Shown: positions 33,537 through 45,327 of the stretch, one piece after another | Layout of the letters: each line of letters begins with the position of its first letter | Numbering within the stretch: the stretch's first letter is position 1 | Assembly (NCBI GenBank): GCA_011503125.2 | Contig: WWBZ02000002.1 | Span: 124,001 to 188,000 of the forward strand | Length of the DNA: 64,000 bases | Reading direction: 5' to 3' | Source of the DNA: Botryosphaeria dothidea | Lineage: Eukaryota > Ascomycota > Dothideomycetes > Botryosphaeriales > Botryosphaeriaceae | The notes under the pieces: generated by a model | Seen by the model: only the letters and a program-made list of their open reading frames with translations | The model's database searches: none | What the model was told of the DNA's origin: nothing | Made by a program: the position numbers and the translations under genes

Positions 33537-34306
33537 TCATGCAAGGTGGGAAACTGTGTAGGAGGCTGAAAGGCCGTACCGAACGGTGACATAAAGATTC
33601 GAGACCGCCTGTGGACTGTCAGCCGAATTCCTATTGCGCATGTGGTAGAAAATGTGCATATAGAGTAGGATCAGAAAACAGCCTATTTGTATCTTCAACG
33701 GCCAGAAGGCCTCTGCCGGTAATTTCCAGCGTATGTAAAGTATACGTTGATCATCTTGTGCTCGTGTGGGTGGGGTTGGGAATGGAAAATACCTACGGGA
33801 TGCGGATGCGAGGTTGCCGGTAGTCGTGTGGTGAAGCATCTTGGAACAAGAATACTGCTCGCGAGTTAGCCACAGCTCCAAGAAGGCAGGAGACTACTGT
33901 GCTGAGTGAGGGGTTTCTCAGACTGACGTGCAAGCAAGTGCGAGTTTCATTTCTCGATTGAGATCAAAGACTCTAGTTTGTAATGCGGTTTGCCAATTCA
34001 TCAGAGAAACGGAATGGGGTGCGCAGTGCTGCTTACCATAGCAATGGGGTGAGAAGAAGTAGCGCTTCACGCGCTGAGTACTGCAGCATGTGCAGGAGCA
34101 ACAGTTGCGTTGCCAGACATGATGGCACGCGGTGGGACGCGTTGTTGAAGTGCTGAGGAAAATTTCCGCGCGCGATGAAGTTTTGAAGGGCAGCGGAGGT
34201 CCGTTCGCTTACCGGGAACACGGCGGCTCTCGCGACACGTGATCAGCCCAGCGGAGAGACAGACGAAACCGGTGAATGCTGAACTCAACACCAAGTTCTC
34301 CGTCAT
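33537..34306 (-). other. Possible spliced transcription unit, product unknown
   Basis: On the minus strand, good splice signals occur in order: donor after 34213 (gtaagc) with acceptor before 34152 (tcctcag); donor after 34037 (gtaagc) with acceptor before 33854 (gagcag); donor after 33797 (gtaggt) with acceptor before 33712 (ccggcag). The last two exons read openly together (FLFQDASPHDYRQPRIRIP, then GLLAVEDTNRLFSDPTLY to a stop). I could not join this frame to an ATG in the first two exons. It may be a small spliced gene, a non-coding RNA or chance. Confidence 0.22.
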
Positions 34307-35239
34307 CTAGCCCTTCACGATAGTGTCAGCCAAGGTGGCTTTGGCTCGATGCCTCGTGACCCTCGCGGATACATTTCCGCCAGCCCGCGATCCTCCACGG
34401 GCCGGTGCGTCCGGACGAAAGCTGACTCACAAGACGGCACGCGATTCGATCGAGTTCTGCATGCCTAAGCCGGCAAGTCTCGTCTCGTGCTTCAAAGCTG
34501 CGGGAAGGAAAGTCGGCAGGCGTCGCGAGAAGCGTCGCCGTCGCTGCTGCTGGTATCTTTAACCCGAGCTCGCGCATGCACGGCTATCTCTTTTTCCGAG
34601 GGCGCAACAGGAGCCAGCCAAATGCCGTCGACGGCAATTTTCCACCTCTCGTGAAGCTTGGCTGCAGGCACTGCAAAGGCGTGCAGCGAAGTACAAGCCG
34701 AATTCCCTGCGGCGCCCGAAGGTAATGCGGGAGAAATCGGGCCGCGCGGGGCAGCTGCAATCTCGAAGCTCGCAGCTCCAACGCAACCCCGCCCCCAGCG
34801 CGCCCCTCATCCCCTCGATCCGTGGGTAGGCGCGCTCAAGCGTCATACCTGGCAATGGAAGTTTCGCGCGCGCGACTGCTCCTTTAAAGCCTGTTGGGTC
34901 TGCCTGCCTTCATCTGAGATCGCCATCGCCTCTCCATCCGGATCTGCCTGGGAAGTGACGAAGCCGTTCGCGGAACTGACATCAATTGATGATCCCGTGG
35001 GCCACATAGTGCCGAGGGCTGGTAGCCATCCAACCAAAAGCCCCCAGCTCCAGACCGTGCACTTACTTGCTCCCTCCGCGTGCCCGACCCCAGCTGTACC
35101 CACTCAATTACTTCATAAGCTTGAGCTGCTGCTCCTTACCATTACTTCAGAGCCTGCCTCCCATAGCGTGCGACCTCTCCCAAACACCTTTCCTGATACC
35201 CCAAACCCTCCGCTTTTCTTGCGCAAACACCCTTTCATC
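34307..35239. promoter_or_regulatory. Upstream region of FBP1
   Basis: About 930 nt. Near 35,042-35,047 is CCCCAG, the reverse complement of CTGGGG. This fits the SYGGRG consensus of the CreA/Mig1 glucose repressor, which would suit a gluconeogenic gene. A single match is weak evidence. Confidence 0.3.
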
Positions 35240-36460
35240 ATGGCGACTCAAGCAAGCAACGGCGACGGCCCCGTCGGCCAGGAGAAGATTAACACCGACA
35301 TCATTACTTTGACGAGATTCCTCACGGAGGAGCAAGTCAAGGTTAAGGAGGCAACCGGTGACTTCACGTAAGAGCGCGCCCAAAGTTTTCACGCGCGCGA
35401 CAAACGCTGACGGTTTTCCGGGTTCAGTCTGCTGTGCCACGCCCTGCAATTTGCATTCAAGAGCATCTCGTACTACATTCGTCGTGCGTCCCTGATCAAC
35501 GTAAGTCAAGGGGTTTGCGCGCCGTGGGATTTGTAAACAACGACTAACCGCGACCAGCTCTCCGGATTGGCGGGATCCTCGAACACGACCGGCGATGACC
35601 AGAAGAAGCTTGACGTCATTGGCAACGACATCTTCATTGCCGCCATGAAGAGCAGCGGCAAGGTCAGGATATTGGTGTCGGAAGAAGAGGAGGATGCCAT
35701 CGCATTTGACGAGCACCCGAACGCTCGGTACGCCGTTGCATGTGATCCGATTGACGGTTCCTCCAACTTGGACGCTGGTGTGTCGGTCGGAACGATTTTC
35801 GGTGTCTTCAAGCTGCCGGAGGGCGCGAAGGGAACGAAGGAGGATATGCTCCTGCCGGGTACGGAGTTGGTCGCAAGTGGTTTCACTATGTACGGCGCGT
35901 CGGCCCAGCTCGTCATGACCATGAAGGGCGGCAGCGTCAATGGCTTCACTCTGGACCAATCTCTGGGCGAGTTCATCCTGACACACCCCGACATGAGGAT
36001 TCCGAGGTCGCGCGCCATCTACTCGGTGAACGAGGGTAACAGCCTGTACTGGGAGGAGCCCGTCAAGGAGTATGTCAACAGCCTCAAATACCCTGGCGAG
36101 AACGGCAAACCGTACAGCGCAAGATACATCGGATCCATGGTTGCAGACGCGTACCGGACTCTATTGTATGGAGGAATCTTCGCGTACCCAGCCGACAAGA
36201 AGAGCCCGAAGGGCAAGCTGAGGATAATGTACGAGTGTGGCCCGATGGCCCAGGTATTCGAAAACGGTAAGTCCAGCATTTCCCGAATGGGCCTAGCCAG
36301 TCACTGATAAGAAGCAGCGGGCGGCCAGGCGGTGAACAGCAAGATGGAACGCATGCTGGAGGTTGCTCCGCAGCACATCCACGACCGGTCGGGCATCTTC
36401 CTCGGCAGTTACGACGAAGTGCAGAAGGTGATTGATATCCATGCGAAGCACGCTAAATAG
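35240..36460 (+). CDS. FBP1: Fructose-1,6-bisphosphatase
   Basis: Four exons (35240-35367, 35428-35500, 35558-36266, 36318-36460) total 1053 nt and encode 350 aa, close to the usual length. The enzyme removes the 1-phosphate from fructose-1,6-bisphosphate in the cytosol, the committed step of gluconeogenesis. Key motifs are LVSEEEEDAI (metal site), CDPIDGSSNLDAGVSVGTIF (about residues 129-148), GFTMYGASAQLVMT, PYSARYIGSMVADAYRTL and KLRIMYECGPMAQVFENAGG, whose end is rebuilt by the third splice. The N-terminus, MATQASNGDGPVGQEKINTD, lacks the Pro-2 and RRxS features of the S. cerevisiae enzyme. Expression is probably glucose-repressed, by analogy. Confidence 0.96.
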
Positions 36461-37525
36461 GGAATGGCTATCGCGGGGGTTTGCCTTTGTATATAATTAG
36501 TGCAGCAGAGTCTTGGAGCAAAGCTTGACGGTTCTATGAACAGCAAATCTTCACCTGCATTTTTAAGCTCATGTCCGCCTATCCGCTCCGTCCCCAGCTA
36601 GCGTCTCCACAGAGGACCTTGTGCATCTCCACCGGTCCCAGTAGCAGGAGTGACCGACAAGGCCTGGAGGCTTGTCGACCGTTTGACTGGCCGCCTATTT
36701 TTAGTAATCACGTTTAGCGCCAGCAGTCCAGCGCAGCTCTGCAGCTCTCCTGCGCGGCCGCTACCCAGAGAACGAAGTCCACGTCGAGACGCAGCTTGCG
36801 GGCGGGCGCGCAGCAGAACATATAATCGCATGCGTTTGCTGCTCAGCCGCCATGTAGGTGCTTCTCCTGTGTAGCCTTGTCGCGGCTCTTCTGAGAGCGC
36901 AGGAGCCCCCAAAAGCTTGACCCGTCGCACCGAGGAGGGTCTGATTTAAGCGCCCGGCCTTGTCAACCCTCCCGCGCCGCCGTGCAGAGAGCTGCGACTC
37001 TGCGTCCTCATTCGCCCACTCCCCTGCCTCGCGTGGTTGCGTCTGCACGGTCAATCGCCTGCTTGGCCTTTTCTGTGCTAGGCCTCGGCCACCATCTTGC
37101 GGATGCCGCAACGCGCATCGCTCGTCCGTCCGGGCGCCCTCTCTGCTCAGCGCTTTTCTCGGCGGGCTGGGCGAATGAACGACCTCCCGCCGTGCTGGAA
37201 AAATCACATTAGGACACGATCTTCAAGCCTTCCTCAGTCTCTCCACGCCGCCATGGCCCATAACCCGTCCGCTGGCCCGCGCGTGGTCTGACTCGGCGTT
37301 GTTCTCATGGTCTTGCGGCTTGCAGCTGGTGCTTCCTCCAGCGCCGCTCCTCGTTTCCATCGCTCCATCCATTCGTCGCAGCCTCGCCATAGCCGCTGGG
37401 TCCCCCTTCTGAGACACTGAGCTACCCTCGCAGCTCCGCTTCTGCGCGACCCAGGTACCCAGGCACGTCACGCCCGAGCTAATGCGCGCCGCTGGCTATC
37501 AAGAGCAAGGCTCCGTCGCGCCATC
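36461..37525. other. Intergenic region upstream of the proline-rich gene
   Basis: About 1.07 kb, CT-rich towards its end, as in long fungal leaders. Open frames overlap on both strands and none is supported. Confidence 0.4.
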
Positions 37526-40500
37526 ATGGCTTCGTACGCCAATGTCCCTCCTCCTCCTGGACCCCCGCCACCGCCGGTAGCAGGTGCTTCTGCGACACCT
37601 CAGGCACGGCCGCCAGTGTCAAGTCCTGCCAGGCGCATGGTCGTACAACCTCCGGCAATAACAACGTCCTTGCACCATAACAATAACAGCGCCGGCACGC
37701 CTTACCTGCAGACTCCCGCTTCTACGGTGTCGCCGCCTTCCGCTCTGCCCTTTTCTCCATATGCTGCTTCTTCCAACCCACCATCTCAGCCGTCAACCGC
37801 CCCGACGAGTGCGTCCAGAATCTCCAGCCCAATGGCGTTTCGCGGCCCGTCGTCTGCCGTGGTAGCCTCCTACAATCCGCAGGAATGGGGGAGGCATAGT
37901 TCGCAGGTTGGCGGACAGTTCATGGCGCATGCTGGACCATCCAACACCGCGCTGAGAGGAAACACTAGAGAGGCGACTGGCATGGAGGGTAATTACTTTC
38001 ATCTGTTTCCTTGTGATCTTGGCGTCTTTCCCTCCTTTTCGAGAAAAGACATTCAATGTCTACCCGGGACCGTCCACCTGAGGGCGAACGCGGTCATGCA
38101 TCTCTTCGCTGTTGCTGTGAACCAGAGTTTGTGAAGGACTGTACTAAAGATTTTTCTTGCAGCAAACATGCCATCGCCGCCACCTCCTTATTCCCCGAAC
38201 CCAAGACAGCAGAGCATGTCGGCCGCAATGGGAGGTTCACCATCCCTCTCCGGAGGTGCCTTTGCGACGCCGCAAAACGCATCCTCACCTCGTATCGGAG
38301 TCCTCAACCAGAGCCCTTCAGGGCCTACATCGTCGCCCTCTGGAGCGCCGTCTTTCCCTCCGCCGCCACCTGCAAGTGGACGTGACCGCTCAAGCTCCCG
38401 TAGCAGGGACAAGCGTTCGGTCTTTGGACTTTCCGCGCTGACAGGAAGAAGCAGAGGGGGAGCGAGTAGTTCCGACCAGTCGCGCAGTGCAATCGATTCA
38501 TTACGGCTGCAGACGACTGAAGCATTGGCGAGGACGCCGGGACCATTGCAGACAAATGCTCCTTTGCCAACTGCTGGTCCAAGTCAACCGTGAGTTGAAA
38601 ATGTCGTCCGTTCTTCGTGACATCTCATTAACCTTAAATTAGTGCGACACCACATCGCCAGGCACAATGGACGCCTGAGATCACTCCGCGCCCCCCGGCC
38701 TCAAGGCGTGCTGCTTCCACAGGTGGAATTGGTATGGCTCTGCGTGATGAGGGCTCCAGCACACCCTCGCGAACTGCAGCTTGGGAACCAGGCATGCCAT
38801 TGCCACCACCTCCGCCCGGTCCTCCCCCAAGTGGGTCTCGTTCGCAGAGCATGAATAGGACGTCCGAGCTCTCGTCAAGATCGAGTCCCAATCTAGTCGC
38901 GGCCCCTGCTCCTAGACGAGCCGCGATGGGAAGCACGCTCGGTCCCATCCCGCCGACACCTGCTGACTGGCGCGAGGAGGACGCACGAAATCGGTCAAAG
39001 TCTCCATGGGGAAGGGCCCTACGTCTCACCACACCTGACCCTCATGGTCTTGGAGAATCCAGTAATGCCGCTAACGTTCCCGGTCCATCTGAACCGCAGA
39101 CAGCATACCCATCTACATCTGCCTCCGGACTTTCCCGCACGGGTGCACGGAGAGATGCGAGTGCGCGAGGCATCAGAGAAAGGCGCAGCGAGAGTCGCGC
39201 TGCCAGAGAGAAGATTTCTGAGACTCAGAGTGCAGTCGAACCGAGCAACAATCCGTGGGCACGAGACATGGAAGCTGCACAAAGGCCTTCAAACCTCATT
39301 CTTACAGCTGATGAGGGTTCCATCAGTCAAAGGCGCAAGAACACTCCACGGAGTGGAAAGGGTTTCCCTTCACCGACGAGCGGAGAGTCGAGCGCCAGAT
39401 CTAACAAATCTTACGGTGATCTGCAAGGGAGCTCCAGCCATTCCACGCCTCGTCAAATGGTCATGTCTCCGGAGTCTTTCGCACCAACGCCTCCCTTCAG
39501 TCCAGCTGCAGATGGCTACAGCGAGCAGAACGCGCACTACAAACCGTCACCGGGGTCCCATGCGAAGACCCTGCCGACGCCTCCGCCGCATTCCGCTGGT
39601 TTGTCATCGAGCATATTGACCACCTCTTCGGGCAAGGAACGACCCATCTCGCACATCCTGCACACGCCTCTTGACAACATCCCGATGGTTGTGCCATTAC
39701 ATCCGTCGCGGCCCTCGTCTTCTTCGAGTGCTGCTGCCGGTAAAGCCAGGTTGCCGACGGATCAAGAAATCTTTGCCTCATCTGCCATTGAACGCCATCG
39801 CGAGTTCGTTGAGCGTGAAAGCGCTGCGATGACGGATCAGGAACGCCTTGAACTCTTCGCTGATTTCATCGTGAACGAGTCCCGCCTACGTCGTGACCGA
39901 TACTCGGCGGCTTTCGAGGCAATGGCTAGCGATATTTTAGACCTGACGAGGGATATGTGGCGGAGCTATACCACCAACTCAACAGGCAGACGTTCGACGA
40001 CGCCCAACAAGATGGTCGATGCGACTTCCCCCTCTCAACATGAGCGGAAGGACTCGATATCATCTGTTGAGAGCAGCATTGCCAATGCTAGTCCAGTAAT
40101 CTCGTCAGCTAACTACAGTCCCAGAGTTGCTTCGGAATCGCCGCTCAGCAGTGCATCTAGTCATGGCCCTCCAGGACGCAATCGTGGTGATAGTACATCT
40201 TGGCAGCCATGCCTCTCACCCATCCCCAGCATGGCAATGAGCACCGTCCCTGACGAAGAAGACTCACGAGGTCGCTCAGCTAGCCGATGGTGGGAAGGTA
40301 GCGCGAATGGCTCCCAAGGCCACGGGAAGAAGGTCGAACGATCCAAGCGAGAGTCTAAGTACATGGGTGTGCAACTCACCGAGGTGCAAGAGTGGGAGAA
40401 CGACAACCGTTCTGGTGGTGGTACTCCCGGTCCTAGCGATACAACACCAGTCGGCATCTACGGACCGAATGAGTACCCACCGGAGAAGATGGGCTGGCAT

Positions 40501-41865
40501 GAACAAGACATGGGATCCCAAATCCCACCACCACCACCCTTGGGGTACTGGACTCATTCTGCACCTACCACGCCAGATCCATACAGTTTGGATGTTTCAA
40601 GGCTGGTGACCCTCCCGCCACCTTATCCCAGGCATCACCCGGCAGTGAACAACAGTCATCCCGACTTGGGATCCATCAGAACGAATCTTCGTGCATTGCA
40701 AGATCCTGCAGATGCGGACGCCATCAAAGAGAGCTATCGGACCCGCAGCGATTCATTGCGAGAGAAGGGAGCCAAGGGAGAACAAGACCGCCGAGCGGAG
40801 TTGAGAGCTGAGATCCAAGAGCAAATCATGAAGGGTGAAATATCCTTCGGAGAGGCCGCCAAGGCAGAGGCCGATTTCGATGCTACTGAAGCACAGATCA
40901 CGCAAAGAAGGATCCAGCAAGACTTCGACATGTTTCAGAAGGATGTCATGACGCCTTTGCACGCGCTTCTTTCCGAACGGATTCGAAAGGCCACGGCTCT
41001 GGTCGAACAATTGAAGAGCGGTCTGCTGAACGAGGCTCAGGCATCAAGCCCGAACCAGACTCAGGAAGAGGGTGATGAGCAACCAGAGCTGCTCGAGAAG
41101 CTGACGCTTCTCAAGTGGATTTTCGAGGCTCGTGAGCAGTTGCACAAAGAGCTCTTCGAACTGGAGGCCCAACGAAACAATTTGTACAAAACACTTGTTG
41201 TCACTCCATATATGGCTGTAAAGAACCACGACAAGGTCCGCGAAGCCGAGACATTCTTCGCGAAAGACGCCCAAGAGCGAAAGGTCGCACACGAGAAGCA
41301 GTCGCTCAAGCGCTTTGAGGATTTCCATGGAATTATCGAGGAAAACGTCACCCGCGGTGTCGAGGATCAGCTCTCCGCATTTTGGGACATCGGGCCTGGG
41401 CTGTTGGACATCGTTCAAAAGGTGCCCGAGAACCTGACGGACGATTTCCAGATCTTGATTCCACCCATGGAGTACGAAGAGAACCCGAGCTATCACGAGT
41501 ATCCACTCCAGTATCTTTTTACATTACTCTCTCACGCACAAAAATCGGCATATCAATTCATTGAGAGTCAGACGAATCTATTGTGTCTGCTTCACGAAGT
41601 CAAGACTGGGGTCATGACAGCAAACACAAAGCTCCTGGGCACACAGCGCGTGCTCGAGGGTGAGGATCGACAGGCTGTCGATGAGGAGATGGACATGATC
41701 AGTCGCGACGAGGAGCAGCGGCTTACGATGGACCTGAAGGAAAAGGTAAATCTGGTGGAGGAGCAGTGGAGAGAGGCCCTTGGCAAAGGCATAGAAGATT
41801 GCATGGACCGGGTGCAGGTGTTTTTGTTGGAGCGGGGAGGGTGGGACGAGAGCTTGCAGGAGTAG
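37526..41865 (+). CDS. Large proline-rich conserved fungal protein of unknown function
   Basis: Three exons (37526-37988, 38163-38589, 38643-41865) total 4113 nt and encode 1370 aa. The first two-thirds is disordered, rich in Pro, Ser and Thr, starting MASYANVPPPPGPPPPP with many short poly-Pro tracts that could bind SH3 or WW domains or profilin. Two structured blocks are visible. One (about residues 680-760) contains AIERHREFVERESAAMTDQE and LELFADFIVNESRLRRDRYS. The other is a long C-terminal helical region with likely coiled coils (EIQEQIMKGEISFGEAAKAE, ITQRRIQQDFDMFQKDVMTP). No catalytic motif was found. An adaptor or scaffold linked to the cortex or cytoskeleton is possible but is only inferred from composition. 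Splices restore QPATPHRQAQW and EGANMPSPPPPY. Confidence 0.82.
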
Positions 41866-42598
41866 AGTGGCGTCGCGCACGACTGAAATGACATACCCCC
41901 TTCTGTAATCTGTTCTGTATATTCTTACACGGCGTCTACTGGTACCTGCGCGATATCAATGGAATGACGAGGTTCTTTGGTTGCAGTAGAGAGCCCAGGG
42001 TGAGCCTGTAGTGTCAACGCCACATCCGCCAGCCTGCAGATGCGGGCGGGCGCGTGGCCGCCTGCTTATATGTTCTTCGGCAAAGAGCACTGGAACGTGC
42101 TGGACCAGGCAAAAGTGGTGGGATGAAAAATCGCGTTGTTCTACCGTGGGTGCGTGGGCATTCAACGATTGCGTCTTTGTGCGGTGGGTGCTCGCGTGGA
42201 GACCGGTAGCCTAGGGACCGGCCGCCGCCTTCCTTCGCTGGCTTCTGGAAGGCCATCGAAGCGGCGGCGCAGGCAACGGCAATGTCTCAGCAGCGTTGCC
42301 CTGGATGGATTTGTTGAGCGCCTGCGCGGGCGATGCACAGCCCGCATCAGCGACAGCAGAGGCGCGTTACACGTCGCGGCCTGGGGCGTGTTGCCTGAGG
42401 CATGTGACGACCAGCCGTTGTGCGCCAAGGTACGTCCCTGCCGAATTTGGCGAAGCGGCTTGGCACAAAATTATTTCATAGCCTTTAGCTTTTAGACCGC
42501 GACAAAGCACTCGCATTCAAAACCCACACACGCCCACGCATCTGCCCGAGCGAGCCTCTCTTTGAGTCTCTGTCTCCCTTCTGCCCACTTCCCTTCAG
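41866..42598. other. Intergenic region upstream of PAB1
   Basis: About 730 nt with the promoter of the Pab1 gene. Open frames on both strands look spurious. Confidence 0.4.
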
Positions 42599-42645
42599 AA
42601 AAAAAATTCTCCTCACAGAAAAAAAAGTTAAAAACCCACAAAAAA
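42599..42645 (+). promoter_or_regulatory. A-rich tracts in the PAB1 5' leader, probable autoregulatory element
   Basis: Four A-tracts (A8 at 42599-42606, A8 at 42619-42626, A5 at 42630-42634, A6 at 42640-42645) lie about 320-370 nt before the PAB1 ATG. In animals PABP binds an A-rich stretch in its own mRNA leader and represses its translation. The same arrangement here is seen directly; its function in this fungus, and its presence in the mature mRNA, are inferred. Confidence 0.5.
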
Positions 42646-42967
42646 CCCGCGGGAAAGCCTTCTCTTCCTGACGCGACCTGTCCACCTCAACCGCACAGTC
42701 GCCCAGCCAGCTGCCTCACCGCAAAGCCCCTCCCAACCCAATCCTCCATCGCCCGGAGCATCTCAGTGCCTTCCGAGCGATTCCTCCACTCCGTCGACAC
42801 GCAACACCCCCAGATCCCGCTCGGCCTATTCCCCGCCTTCTAGCTTTTCGCTGGTGAGCCTCCTCCACCACACCAGGTCCGCCTTTTCGCGTGTCGCCCG
42901 CCGAAATCCGCGTGCGCTGCCGCAAAGTCGCCTCAGTTCGCTGACCCGCGCGCAGAACACCAGCAAA

Positions 42968-45327
42968 ATGTCCGCAGAAGTTGCCAACGCCGCTGCTCCT
43001 GGCGCTGACGCCAACCCGTCCTCGCCCGTCGCCGGCGACGCGAACGGCACTGCCATTAACACCAGCGTCGGCTCTGCAGGTGCCACTGAGGCTCCCACCC
43101 CCACCTCCGCCGCTCCTTCCACCCACCAGAACTCGGCCTCGCTCTATGTCGGTGAGCTCGACCCCTCTGTCACCGAGGCTATGCTCTTCGAGCTCTTCTC
43201 CTCCATCGGCCAGGTTGCGTCCATCCGTGTCTGCCGTGACGCCGTCACCCGCCGCTCGCTTGGTTATGCCTACGTGAACTACAACAGCTCCGACGACGGC
43301 GAGAAGGCCCTGGAGGAGCTGAACTACACGCTGATCAAGGGCAAGCCCTGCCGTATCATGTGGTCCCAGCGCGACCCCGCCCTCCGCAAGACTGGTCAGG
43401 GCAACGTCTTCATCAAGAACCTGGACGGCGCGATCGACAATAAGGCTTTGCACGACACTTTCGCCGCTTTCGGCAACATCCTCAGCTGCAAGGTCGCTCA
43501 GGACGAGAACGGCCAGTCCAAGGGCTACGGCTTCGTTCACTACGAGACCGCCGAGGCCGCGAACAACGCCATCAAGGCCGTCAACGGTATGCTGCTGAAC
43601 GAGAAGAAGGTCTTCGTTGGCCACCACATCCCCAAGAAGGACCGCATGAGCAAGTTTGAGGAAATGAAGGCCAACTTCACCAACGTCTACGTCAAGAACA
43701 TTGACTTGGAGGTCACTGACGACGAGTTCCGTGATCTGTTCGAGAAGTACGGCCAGATCACTTCCGCCTCGCTCGCACACGACAACGAGACCGGTAAGAG
43801 CCGTGGCTTCGGTTTCGTCAACTTTGTCAAGCACGAGAGTGCTGCCAAGGCCGTCGACGAGCTGAACGACAGGGAGTGGAAGGGTCAGAAGCTGTACGTT
43901 GGTCGCGCGCAGAAGAAGCATGAACGTGAGGAGGAACTGCGCAAGCAGTATGAGGCTGCTCGCGCCGAGAAGCAGTCCAAGTACCAGGGTGTCAACCTCT
44001 ACGTCAAGAACCTCCACGACGACGTCGATGACGAGAAGCTCCGTGACATGTTCGCTCCTTTCGGCACCATCACCTCCGCCAAGGTCATGCGCGACACCCA
44101 GCCCGCTGACGGCTCCGGCAGCGAGTCCCCCAAGAAGGAAGGCGAAGAGGAGGAGGAGAAGAAGGAGGAAGAGCAGAAGGAGCCTGAGAAGTCCGGTTCG
44201 GATGACGAGGGCAAGGATGGCGTTGACAAGCTCACCAAGGAGATGGACAAGGTCACCATCAAGGGCGAGCAGAAGATCCTGGGCAAGAGCAAGGGTTTCG
44301 GTTTCGTTTGCTTCAGCAACCCCGACGAGGCCACCAAGGCTGTCACTGAGATGAACCAGAAGATGGTCAACAGCAAGCCGCTCTACGTTGCCCTCGCTCA
44401 GCGCAAGGATGTCCGCAAGAGCCAGCTTGAGGCCACCATCCAGGCCCGCAACCAGATTCGCATGCAGCAGGCCGCTGCTGCCGCTGGCATGCCTACTCAG
44501 CAGTTCGTCCAGCCCCAGATGTTCTTCGGCCCTGGTCAGCAGCCCTTCATGGGCGGTCGTGGCCAGATGCCTTTCCCTCAGGGTATGCCCGCCGGCGGCC
44601 GTGGTGCCGGTTTTCCCCAAGGAATGCCAATGCAGGGTGGCCGTGGTGGTCCCAACGCACAGCAGATTCCTCCTATGGGCATGCCTTTCCCTGGCGCTCC
44701 TCTTCCCGGTGGCATCCCGCCTCAGTACAACCCCGCTTACGCTCAGATGCTTGCCGCTCAGCAGGCTGCTATGGGCGGCCGTGGTGGTAGCCGTGGCCCT
44801 ATGCCTGGCATGCCTATGCCCGGTATGCCCCAGATGGCCGGCCAGATCCCCGCCAACAACCGTGGCGGCCCCAACAACCGCGGCGGCGCCAACCGCAACC
44901 AGCCTGGCTTCCCCAGCAGTCGCCCTGCTCCTGGCCAGGCTCCCACCCCTGGCGAGGGTGTTGACATGTCCGCTCTCCAGGCCGCCCCCCCGCCGCAGCA
45001 GAAGCAGATGCTCGGCGAGGCCCTGTACCCCAAGATCCACGCCATGCAGCCCGAGCTTGCCGGAAAGATCACCGGTATGCTCTTGGAGATGGACAACGCT
45101 GAGTTGATCAACCTGTGAGTACCCTCTCATCACAATTCTAGAATTACCTTTACATACTAATCAGATACAGGACCTCCGACGAGAATGCTCTTCGTAACAA
45201 GGTTGACGAGGCGATGGGTGTGTACCAGGAGTATATCCAGAGCAAGGGCGACGGCACTCCTCAGGATGAGAACGCTGGCCCTAAGGAGGCTGCCAAGGAC
45301 GGCGAGGCCTCTGAGAATAAAGCTTAA
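42968..45327 (+). CDS. PAB1: Polyadenylate-binding protein
   Basis: Two exons (42968-45114, 45171-45327) encode 767 aa. Four RRMs run in order: RRM1 from [10 protein letters not shown] (about 59), RRM2 from [12 protein letters not shown]3 from [11 protein letters not shown] and RRM4 from [10 protein letters not shown]. Their RNP1 motifs are [24 protein letters not shown] and KGFGFVCF. An acidic, Lys/Glu-rich insert of about 60 residues interrupts RRM4 before its RNP1. A Gly/Met/Pro-rich linker follows, then the MLLE domain ([20 protein letters not shown]) completed by exon 2. Pab1 coats poly(A) tails, contacts eIF4G and deadenylases, and stabilises and activates mRNA. The Met at 42968 is the first ATG in frame; the frame is open further 5', but a GTG..CAG 5' UTR intron (about 42853-42955) is possible. 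Confidence 0.97.

Noticed and set aside
34658..35371. Long frame running into the FBP1 start
   Set aside because: It is an upstream extension of the first FBP1 exon without ATG; the FBP1 start at 35240 matches the family N-terminus.
42854..42967. N-terminal extension of Pab1 rich in Arg and Ser
   Set aside because: It begins at GTG. The first ATG in frame is 42968, and the stretch is better explained as leader, possibly with a 5' UTR intron.
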